Below, one piece after another: positions 41,501-48,787 of a stretch of 64,000 nt of DNA. The stretch is from an uncultured Kiritimatiellota bacterium (lineage in GTDB: Bacteria > Verrucomicrobiota > Kiritimatiellia > RFP12 > UBA1067). The translations under genes were made by a program, and so were the position numbers. Each line of letters opens with the position of its first letter. Position 1 is the first letter of the stretch. A model generated the notes under the pieces. The model saw nothing but the letters and a program-made list of their open reading frames with translations. It did no database searches and was not told the DNA's origin. The stretch is taken from contig CAKTYZ010000006.1 in the NCBI GenBank assembly GCA_934635225.1, positions 83,183 through 147,182 on the forward strand, given 5' to 3'.

Positions 41501-44500
41501 GTGCTCTTCGCCGTCGTAGGCCCACGTCGCCGAGTCGGCCGTGACGGAAATCTGGTCGCCGCCGACCGTCACCTTCAGCGTCTGCCCGCCCGCGACCGTC
41601 ACGTCGTAGTTCGCGGCCTTCGCCGTCGCGCTGTCGCGGTAGGAGAACGTCGCCGCCGTCTCGCCCACGTCGGTGATCGAGGCGAAGCCGAAGTAGTCGA
41701 GGCATTCGCCGTCCGCATAGCCGCTCCCGCTCGCCGTGATGTCGCCCGGACGCACCGCGAGCGGGAAGCCGTCGTAGGGCTTCTCCCTCGAGGCCGCCAT
41801 CAGCGTGAGCGGACGCCGCGCGATCGACCACGCGAGCGGCGCGGGCGCGGCCGGCGGCTCGTAGTTCGCCGCGTCGTAGTCGAGCGCCACCGTGGCCACG
41901 TAGTCGCCCGCGTCCACCGCCTCGTCCCCGGCGAGGCGCGCCGTCACACCCGCCGGCACGCCCGTCAGCGCCACGCCGTGCGGACGCCCGTCGTACATCC
42001 ACGTCGCCGCGCCGGGCGCGACGCTCCACGCGATCCCCGCGCCGCCCGGCTCCTGCCCGGGGTACGTCGCCTTGGTGACGGTCAGGTCGCCCTCGACCTT
42101 CACGATGTCGTAGTCTCCTGAAAGCGTGCCCGCCTTGAGCGTGTAGGAGAAGGCATTCTTGCTGCTGCCTGCCACGGTCTGCGATCCCCTCACGTCAAAT
42201 GACGCCCCCTCAAGGCCGATGAATCCGTCGCCGGCGATGTGGACGTCGCCGCAGCGGACGGGCGAGCCGTCGTAGGGCTTCGTGGCGCTGCCGCTCGTCA
42301 ACGTCACCTGGCGCTTCAGCATCCGCCACGTCGTCGAACGCTCGCCCGTGAAGTTGCCGTTCGCCTTCACCGTGAGCGTGTAGGTCCCCGCATGGGTGGC
42401 GTTCTCGCCGGTGCGGGTGAAGGTGACGGGCAGCCCCCTGCAGACGACGCTCTCCACGGGAATCGACTGCACCGTGCCGTTGTACTTCGGATTCACGCCG
42501 AGCGCGATGGCGAAGTCGTCGCCCGCCGCCGCGATGTCGAGCGGCTCGACCTTCACCCAGCCGTCCGTCACGGCATACGTCACCTCAAAGCAGTCGTTGT
42601 TGTTCGTGAAGTCCGTAGCGACAAGCCCCATCTCGGTCTTTCCGGCATCGATGCACGTCGCCTCCGCCGTGCCGCCGAATACGGTATCCACCGAGATGTC
42701 GTACAACTCGTCCTCCGTCGATATGTCATACCCCTCGACGCGCTTCTCATTGCCGTCGTATGTGAACGTCTCCGTCCTGCCCTTGACATCCACTGTCACC
42801 GGGCGCTTCGTAACCGTAAGCGTTCCCGGGAACCACTCGACCGTGTAGTTCGCGGTCACGTCCTCCATTCCGCTGCGGATCACCCGCACGTTTGCGATTG
42901 CGTTCGCCACCACGCCATTCTGCTCCGGCCCGTCCTGCGGCGTCGTCACGACGCTCGCATCGTCGAACGTCACCTCCAGCGCGTCGCCTGCCTGGAGCGT
43001 GTCGAGGTTTGCGGCCGTCCACGTGCGGTTGGAGTGCGGTTCGCCGTCATATGCCCACGACCCGCTCGCCGCCGTGACCGAGATTGCCGTCGCGCACTTT
43101 GTGATCGTAATCGTCGCGCCCGGCGTCACCGTCACGGTATAGTTGCCGAGCTTCGTCCCCGGACCCGCCGCGTAGCTGAACGTCGCCGACGTCTGCCCCG
43201 CCTCCGTCCTCGATGCAAAATCGCCGAACACGAACGATTCGCCGGCGACCATTCCGTTCACGGCGATGTCGGCCGCGGTCAGCGCAAGAGGCGTGCCGTC
43301 GTATGGCTTCGAGATGTTCGCCGCCGTGAGCGTGACGGGGCGCGGCGTGACGGTGAGCGTGCCGGGAAGCTTCGTCACCGCGTAGTTGCTTCCTTTGGTG
43401 TTCGCGTTCCAATTTATCGTCGCGACGTTGTTCTGCGAGCTGCCGACGTCTGCCTGCGAGCCGGTACATTCGTACTCCGCTCCCTCGCCGGAGACAAATC
43501 CGACAGCGAGGGCGCCGTCGCTACGCAGTTCGGTTCCGTCGTACATCTTCGATGCGCTGTTGGCAGTGAGCGTGAGCGACTTCGGCGCGATGCTCCATTC
43601 AACCTCGTGAACGCCCGTGAAATTGCCCCGCCCCGTAAGCGTCATCAGGTATGTTCCGGCGTCCGTCTGCGCGTTGCCGGTGATGGAGCAATCGACGGGC
43701 AGCCCCTTGTACGTCACAGAGGCCAGTGTCTGTATCTGCTCAAGGCCCGTGTACATGAGCGACGGCCCCATTGCAATCTGCCAGTCGCCTTCATCGCCCT
43801 GCGAGATATCCGCCGCCGTCACCTCAAGGTCGCCCTCCACCTTCGTGATGTCGTAGTAGCCGGCATTCGTGCCGCCCTTGAGAGCGTAGGCAAACGTGTT
43901 CCTGCTCTTGCCGACCACCGTCTGCGAGCCGGTGAAGGTGAACGCCGCGCCGTCCTCGCCCACGAAGCCGTCGCCGCCGATCTCGACCTCGTGCGCCGTC
44001 AATGGCTCTCCGTCGTAGGTCTTGGACGCACTCCTGGATGTCAGGGCAACAGGCCGCTTCGTCACCGTCAGCGTGCCGTTGTACGGCGCGAGCGTGTAGT
44101 TGGAGGTGACGTCCGCTTCGCCGCGCATGACCCTCACGCCTGTTATCACGTTCGCCACGATCCCGTTCCGCCCTGGTCCGTCGAGTGGCGTCGTCACAGC
44201 CGAATCGTCGCTGAACGCCACATCCAGAACGTCGCCGGGCTGCAAAACGCCGAGATTCGTCGCCTCGTATTCGTGAAGCGTGTGGGGTTGCCCGTCGTAA
44301 GTCCAGCTGCCGCCCCTGGCCGTCACGGTGATCTGCGTCGCGTTCCTCGTCACCGTGAGCGTGCCCGGCACGATGGTGAGCGCATAGTCGGCCATGAGCG
44401 CCGTTCCGTCCGCCACCGTGAACGTGGCGTCCACGCGCCCCGCCTCCGTGATGCGCGCGAAATCACCCAGTGTAAACGCCTCTCCCTCCGGCAGGGCGGG

Positions 44501-47500
44501 CAGCCCCTGCCCGCCGCCGGGGAGGGTTGCGCCTGTCGCGACCGCTTCGACTTCCTCCGCCCCGAACGTAAGCGGCGTTCCGTCGTACGGCTTCTCCTTC
44601 GTCGGCGCGGTGAGCGTGACTGCGCGCGGCTTCATTTTCACCGTGCCGAAGCGCGTCGTCACCGCGTAGTTCTGCGCCTTCGTGTTCGCGTTGAACGCAT
44701 AGGCGAATGTATTTGCCATCGCCTCGGCCGCATCCGCGACGTGCCGGACGACCGGGAAGCCGGAATAGTCCGTGCCCTCGCCAGGGGCGAAGCCGTCGCC
44801 CGTTACCGTCACGCCGCTTTCGCTGTGCGCCGCGCCGTCATACACCCACTCCGCATGGCCGCTCGCAAGCGTGATGCTGCGCGGCGTAATCGCCCAGTCC
44901 TTCTCCACCGTGCCCGTGTAGTTGCCCGTGCCGGTGATGCGCACCACGTAGTTGCCGGCGTCCGTCGCCGTGTTGCCGGAGAGCGCGTAGGGGATGTCGT
45001 CGAGGTTGCCGTCCGGCTTCACGAAGGCGACCTGCGTGATCGGCGCCGACTGCTCCGTGCCGTCGTACATCGGATTGCGCGCAAGGCGGATGTCCCAGTT
45101 CGACGGATCGTCGCCGATCACGCGCGGCGTGACGCGCAGCCAGCCGTCAGTCACTTCGTATGTCACGTGGAAGTTGGCGTTGCTGTTGGAGAAGTCCGCC
45201 GCCGTCAGCCCCATCGCCGTCGTTCCGGCGTCGGAGCGCGATGCCGCCGCCGTGCCGCTGAACACCGTATCCGCCGCGATGTCGTAAAGGGCGTCTTCCG
45301 TGGCCGCGTCATACCCGCTCACGCTCTTCTCGGTCGTGTCGTATGCATACGTCGCCGTATGCCCCGCCACGGCCACCGTCACCGGCCGCTTCGCGATCGT
45401 CACCTTCGCCGTGTGAACGAAATCCTCGTAGTTCGGGTTCGTGACCCGGTACCACACCACGTATTCGCCCGCGTTGGTGTAAGCCGGCGCCGCCCCCCAC
45501 GGCAGGGCGGGTGCCCCGCGCCCGCCGATCCCCGCGCTTCCGTCGTCCGCCGCGTACTCTACCGCACTCTCCCCACCCATCACCGCCGTAAAGACTTCGA
45601 CAAGCGCATTGGTGTCAATGGTATGCCCCGCGCCGTCGTAGACGAACGCCGCGTCGAACTTCGAGAGCCCGCCGTCCGGCACGTCGCCCTCGCCCGGCTC
45701 GCCGCCGCCACCTTCACCGCCACCGATGCTGGCCTTCGTCACCGTCAACGTGCCGTTCACCGTGGTGATCTCATAGTTGCCCGCCGATGTGTTCTCATTG
45801 AGTATATAGGTGAAGGTGTTTTCGCTTGTACCCACGGTGGTCTGCTCGCCCGTGAACGCATACGCCGCCCCCTCGCCGTCCACAAAGCCGTCGCCGCCAA
45901 CCGCCACTTCGTGCGCCGTAAGCGACGTACCGTCATACACCTTCGTATCGCTCTTCGAGGTGAGTATCACCGGGCGTTTCGTGATCTTAATGCCAATAGA
46001 GCCGACCACAGGCGCGTAGTTCGGAGCCGAGACCCGATACCACATCTGCGTGTCACAGACATCGCCGAACGTCGGAGACGCATCGGCCCAGTCCTCGGTC
46101 TCGCCCACACGGTACTGCACCGTCGGTGTCGTGAGGAGGCCGTTCGCCGACACGGCGACGCCATGCGCCGCGCCGTCATAGACGTTCGTGTAGCCAACCG
46201 CCGCAACCGCACCGCTCGGCCCGACGGGAATCGGCGCGGCGACGACCGCAATCTTGCCCGTGATTACCGTCAACTCGTAGTTCGCGAGGTCTGTCCCTTC
46301 CTGCGCGACGTAGTCGAACGTGTTGGCGACCTCGCCCTCGGCGACCGTCGTCACCGTCGCCCAGTTCGAGGCCGTGACGCCCTCGCCCGCGACAAAGCCA
46401 AGCCCACTTATCATAATATGTGGGCAGGTGTGCGCCGCCCCGTTGTAGACGAAATCGGTCTTCGTACCAGAAGTCAGCGTCACGGGACGATTTGTAATTG
46501 TCACTTTAGCCTCGTGCCAGTAGTCTGCGAAGTTCGGCGCAGAAATGCGATACCAGAACGAAGTCGAGACCACATCCGTAAACGTGAACGGCTCATCGAC
46601 AAGCGCCCCGTCCTTCACGAGCGCGTACTGGAACGAAAGTGGTGCGGCGGGCTGGTAGACGACGCTCCTGAGTGCATTCGTGTCAATCGTATGCGCCTCA
46701 CCATCGTATACGCCGACAAAGTCGTACGCTGAATACGGCGCGGACGGATCCGTCGGGTCGGGCGAGACGGGATCGATCGGCCCGCCCGGCGTCACCGGTG
46801 CCGCCTTGACCACCGCAATTTTGCCCGTGACGACCGTGATCGCGTAGTTCGCGAGATCCGTCCCCTCCTGCGCGGCGTAGTCGAACGTGTTGGCGACCTC
46901 ACCCTCGGACACCGCCGTCACCGTCGCCCAGTTCGAGGCCGTGACGCCCTCACCCGCGACGAACCCGTTCTCACTTTTGCCTAAAACCGGGAATCCGTGC
47001 GGCTGGCCGTCGTACACGAAATCGGTTTTCGTGCCCGATGTCAGCGTCACCGGGCGCGGTGTAATTGTCACGGTCGCTGAATTGGTCTGTGTGATGTAGC
47101 CTGGCGCGGAGATTTCGCACCACACCGTCAGTGTGCCGACGTTCGTCAGGGTAGGAAGTTCTTCCGTGAACGGCACACTTGGATCAGTCGCGTACTTCTT
47201 CGCGACGCCCGCGATGCCATCCGCGACCGTCACGCCAATTCCATGCGGCTGCCCGTCATACACGTCCGCGTAGTTCGCCACCGTCACATCACCCGACGCG
47301 AACGGTACATCCAACCCAGAGACAACAAACGTCGCCGTCTCGACCTTGCCCGCAACACCGTTCGTGTAGGTTGTGTGCGTGAGCGAGTACATACCGTTGC
47401 GTGTGACCGACCACGGGCGAACGCCCTCACCCGTCAGCCCTGCTTGAATCGTTTCGCCATCCTGTGCAAGCGTCACCGCCGCGTCTTCACCTCCGCCCCA

Positions 47501-47674
47501 GCGCGACGAGTAGGTCAACGTTTCAGTGCCGCGACTCATGCGCATGCCATCATGCTTGATTGACAGCGCGAACTCCGGCGTTTCTGCCGTCACCGAGGTG
47601 GCAGCCTCGCCCACAAGAGCCAAGGCCAAAACCAGCCCTCCAAGAACTGTTTCCTTCGCGAGTTTCATCTTCAT
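38582..47674 (-). CDS. Giant MBG-repeat surface protein (3030 aa)
   Basis: Start ATG 47674 (MKMKLAKETVLGG) follows AAGGAG and opens a signal peptide ending near GEAATSVTA; the 30 residues upstream in frame were rejected. Residues about 35-130 form the module also seen in the 998-aa FGE protein (ETLTYSSRWGGGED to GMYSLTHTTYTNG). About 30 MBG-type repeats of 85-95 aa follow, each marked by a YDG-like core (VYDGQPHG, AYDGEEHR, PYDGTPL). The end (ADPPRAYTVYGKPTLG, RFFRVEVEIR) looks like a lineage-specific cap rather than a known sorting signal. Probably an extended adhesin or matrix protein. It is divergent from the REP transposase gene, with only 58 nt between the starts. Confidence 0.9.
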   Translation of the reverse strand: MKMKLAKETVLGGLVLALALVGEAATSVTAETPEFALSIKHDGMRMSRGTETLTYSSRWGGGEDAAVTLAQDGETIQAGLTGEGVRPWSVTRNGMYSLTHTTYTNGVAGKVETATFVVSGLDVPFASGDVTVANYADVYDGQPHGIGVTVADGIAGVAKKYATDPSVPFTEELPTLTNVGTLTVWCEISAPGYITQTNSATVTITPRPVTLTSGTKTDFVYDGQPHGFPVLGKSENGFVAGEGVTASNWATVTAVSEGEVANTFDYAAQEGTDLANYAITVVTGKIAVVKAAPVTPGGPIDPVSPDPTDPSAPYSAYDFVGVYDGEAHTIDTNALRSVVYQPAAPLSFQYALVKDGALVDEPFTFTDVVSTSFWYRISAPNFADYWHEAKVTITNRPVTLTSGTKTDFVYNGAAHTCPHIMISGLGFVAGEGVTASNWATVTTVAEGEVANTFDYVAQEGTDLANYELTVITGKIAVVAAPIPVGPSGAVAAVGYTNVYDGAAHGVAVSANGLLTTPTVQYRVGETEDWADASPTFGDVCDTQMWYRVSAPNYAPVVGSIGIKITKRPVILTSKSDTKVYDGTSLTAHEVAVGGDGFVDGEGAAYAFTGEQTTVGTSENTFTYILNENTSAGNYEITTVNGTLTVTKASIGGGEGGGGEPGEGDVPDGGLSKFDAAFVYDGAGHTIDTNALVEVFTAVMGGESAVEYAADDGSAGIGGRGAPALPWGAAPAYTNAGEYVVWYRVTNPNYEDFVHTAKVTIAKRPVTVAVAGHTATYAYDTTEKSVSGYDAATEDALYDIAADTVFSGTAAASRSDAGTTAMGLTAADFSNSNANFHVTYEVTDGWLRVTPRVIGDDPSNWDIRLARNPMYDGTEQSAPITQVAFVKPDGNLDDIPYALSGNTATDAGNYVVRITGTGNYTGTVEKDWAITPRSITLASGHAEWVYDGAAHSESGVTVTGDGFAPGEGTDYSGFPVVRHVADAAEAMANTFAYAFNANTKAQNYAVTTRFGTVKMKPRAVTLTAPTKEKPYDGTPLTFGAEEVEAVATGATLPGGGQGLPALPEGEAFTLGDFARITEAGRVDATFTVADGTALMADYALTIVPGTLTVTRNATQITVTARGGSWTYDGQPHTLHEYEATNLGVLQPGDVLDVAFSDDSAVTTPLDGPGRNGIVANVITGVRVMRGEADVTSNYTLAPYNGTLTVTKRPVALTSRSASKTYDGEPLTAHEVEIGGDGFVGEDGAAFTFTGSQTVVGKSRNTFAYALKGGTNAGYYDITKVEGDLEVTAADISQGDEGDWQIAMGPSLMYTGLEQIQTLASVTYKGLPVDCSITGNAQTDAGTYLMTLTGRGNFTGVHEVEWSIAPKSLTLTANSASKMYDGTELRSDGALAVGFVSGEGAEYECTGSQADVGSSQNNVATINWNANTKGSNYAVTKLPGTLTVTPRPVTLTAANISKPYDGTPLALTAADIAVNGMVAGESFVFGDFASRTEAGQTSATFSYAAGPGTKLGNYTVTVTPGATITITKCATAISVTAASGSWAYDGEPHSNRTWTAANLDTLQAGDALEVTFDDASVVTTPQDGPEQNGVVANAIANVRVIRSGMEDVTANYTVEWFPGTLTVTKRPVTVDVKGRTETFTYDGNEKRVEGYDISTEDELYDISVDTVFGGTAEATCIDAGKTEMGLVATDFTNNNDCFEVTYAVTDGWVKVEPLDIAAAGDDFAIALGVNPKYNGTVQSIPVESVVCRGLPVTFTRTGENATHAGTYTLTVKANGNFTGERSTTWRMLKRQVTLTSGSATKPYDGSPVRCGDVHIAGDGFIGLEGASFDVRGSQTVAGSSKNAFSYTLKAGTLSGDYDIVKVEGDLTVTKATYPGQEPGGAGIAWSVAPGAATWMYDGRPHGVALTGVPAGVTARLAGDEAVDAGDYVATVALDYDAANYEPPAAPAPLAWSIARRPLTLMAASREKPYDGFPLAVRPGDITASGSGYADGECLDYFGFASITDVGETAATFSYRDSATAKAANYDVTVAGGQTLKVTVGGDQISVTADSATWAYDGEEHRAATWRVGNGDKLLAGHELRVAVDPASVVRTPADGPDGDGVVSNRFASVRIVEAATGADRTRNYNLVLKEGVLKMTNACIRAEQLAGVADIEKTYDGVATQVVVTAPLLQPARVLYFADDVSSATGRSEPPSFTHATNATVRFMVEADYYHAYTGRVDVAIAKRAVTLTTPTKAKTYDGAPLTFGADEVAVGGDGFAAGESFVFSDFAAIADAGRVAATVDYVAGTGTRLSDYAVTEAWGTLTVLASADEITVTADSATWAYDGTAHRLPSYTAENADKLQPGDALDVAFAPESVVLTPEDGPDGDGVVSNAIASVRVLRHGTEDVTRNYSLAWYPGVLRVTKARMTFDGEGSADPSDFSTAATYDGAGHTAAVVPPSLLTAPVTVRYGIAADGIASDASPAFTNAGVHTVFYALDAPYYETYFGTATVTIAPRPVTLVSGGAEKVYDGTPLRCDVVRVKDGSLGFVDGEGFAATCSGALTDMGAMENLFDYALTGGARAENYAVAKEYGWLRVTPATLDPGAVFGGGETDADGGPLCARVYNGAPQPFAPAPDFGEPYRLSYALVPGDESAYSETAPTRTHVAEGDLAVYFKFLSPNYAPYYGKGTLRIVPKALTEEMCVADEDAAWFFDGTEKRPAVTVVDGDPNIATADDYTLAYSGRTGAGLFPVTVTGTNDYCGVVTKEFAILKRPVAPPVIGDLSYNGKVRKPTIPQDPRWTVIANPGGIDAGSYTNIVLRLANPEDYRWKGQNADETDWVGSFTVRRAGNGWTIAPGIADWTEGEAPSEPKTGKPRNGTVTEILYRARGAAIETAATNCPTRAGLYTVRFAVAETKNYLGTFRDVDFEIRRADGGTATATTPVPVPYDWLAPYLAAFGGDYEAAAHATGANGVALWESYVAGLDPADASSRFTAKIALGADGSPVVTWSPDLRTADPPRAYTVYGKPTLGAAAWAPVTDANRAAMRFFRVEVEIR

Positions 47675-47697
47675 TCCATTTCGCTCCTTAAACCGCC

Positions 47698-47726
47698 TTG
47701 AACGCGATACAATCATTCGGTATAAT
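47698..47726 (+). promoter_or_regulatory. Promoter of the REP-type transposase gene
   Basis: TTGAAC (47698-47703), a 17-nt spacer and TATAAT (47721-47726), six nt before the ATG at 47733. It lies inside the 58-nt divergent gap, so it may overlap signals of the giant MBG gene. Confidence 0.65.
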
Positions 47727-47732
47727 ACAACC

Positions 47733-48776
47733 ATGACAAATGCGCCTGACATTCTGTCCGTCAAGATGAAGCAGCGTTGCTTCTGCCACGACTACTATGA
47801 GCGTGGCATCTACATGATCACCCTCGAAGTGGAGGGCCGTCGCCCGATTCTGGGCCGTCTCGAAGGCTGTGCCGTCGCGAAGACTCCGCTCGGAGAAAGC
47901 GTCGAAGCCTGTTGGCGTGAGATTCCCCGCCGCCATCCCGAAATTCAGCTTCTCGCCTGCATTGTCATGCCTGACCATTTCCACGGTCTTCTCTTTGTTC
48001 GAACGCGCATGCGTCGCCATCTGGGCGAGATCGTTCGTGGCTTTAAGATCGGGTGTACCAAGGCGTATCGGCTCGGTGGGCGGCTGTCCGGTGAATCGCC
48101 GTCCGGTGATTCGCCGTTCGGTGATTCGCCGTTCGGTGATTCGCCGTTCGGTGATTCGCCATATATGGCGAATCCTCCTAACCTGTTCGCCCCCGGCTAC
48201 CACGACCGCATACTCACCCATCGCGGCCAGCTGAAGACCCTCTTTCGCTATATCGCCGACAACCCGCGCCGCCTCGCGCTCATTCGCCAGAACCCCGGCT
48301 ACTTCACGCGCATCAATCGCCTTGAACTCGCCGGGGCGACCTATGCCGCCTACGGCAACCCGTTTCTGCTCAACCGCCCCGACCGGCTTCAGATCCAGTG
48401 CTCGCGCCGCATTTCGCCCGATGCGCTCGCCGCCGAAACCGAGCGGCTGCTCGACGCCGCCGAGCGCGGCGCAGTGCTTGTCTCGCCCTGCATCAGCCCC
48501 GGCGAGAAGGCCATTGCCCGCGCCGCGCTTGAAGCGGGGCTGCCGCTCATCGCCCTCTGCGAGAACGGCTTTGCACCGAAGTTCAAACCGCCGGGGAACT
48601 ACTTCGAGGCCTGCGCGGAAGGCCGGCTGCTCCTGCTCGCCCCTTGGGCCTACTACACCGACCGCCGCCGCATCACGCGCGCGCAATGCCTCGCGCTCAA
48701 CGCGATGGTCGCCGAAATCTGCGGCCCCGGCGCCGCGACTCTCGATTATCACGGACTCGTGCCCGCTGCGATCTGA
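47733..48776 (+). CDS. REP-associated Y1 (HUH) transposase-like protein with extra C-terminal domain
   Basis: 347 aa. The N-terminal half is a TnpA-REP/IS200-like single-strand endonuclease domain: HUH motif MPDHFHGLLFV, and RGFKIGCTKAYRLGG with the likely catalytic Tyr. Residues about 120-146 are encoded by five 15-nt repeats (GESPS, then GDSPF three times, GDSPY). The C-terminal 130 residues (GAVLVSPCISPGEKAIARAA, LPLIALCENGFAPKF) look like a Rossmann/DprA-like domain; that match is by eye only. Such proteins usually process REP palindromes as solitary genes. It has a strong promoter and no flanking IS ends. Convergent with the next gene, 11 nt apart. Confidence 0.8.
   Translation: MTNAPDILSVKMKQRCFCHDYYERGIYMITLEVEGRRPILGRLEGCAVAKTPLGESVEACWREIPRRHPEIQLLACIVMPDHFHGLLFVRTRMRRHLGEIVRGFKIGCTKAYRLGGRLSGESPSGDSPFGDSPFGDSPFGDSPYMANPPNLFAPGYHDRILTHRGQLKTLFRYIADNPRRLALIRQNPGYFTRINRLELAGATYAAYGNPFLLNRPDRLQIQCSRRISPDALAAETERLLDAAERGAVLVSPCISPGEKAIARAALEAGLPLIALCENGFAPKFKPPGNYFEACAEGRLLLLAPWAYYTDRRRITRAQCLALNAMVAEICGPGAATLDYHGLVPAAI
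48090..48174. repeat. Five 15-nt tandem units ending in a perfect 22-bp palindrome
   Basis: Units GGTGATTCGCCGTTC begin at 48090, 48105, 48120, 48135 and 48150; the first has two changes. The last runs into GATTCGCC-ATATAT-GGCGAATC (48153-48174), a perfect palindrome built from the same GATTCGCC core. It lies inside the transposase gene and stays in frame. Confidence 0.9.
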
Positions 48777-48787
48777 CCAAGGAGAAC

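Noticed and set aside
38561..47764. Very long plus-strand open frames opposite the giant MBG gene (up to 1497 codons)
   Set aside because: They are Arg/Val/His-rich without any domain, mirror the codon pattern of the minus-strand gene and have no ribosome-binding sites. They are antisense shadows in GC-rich DNA.
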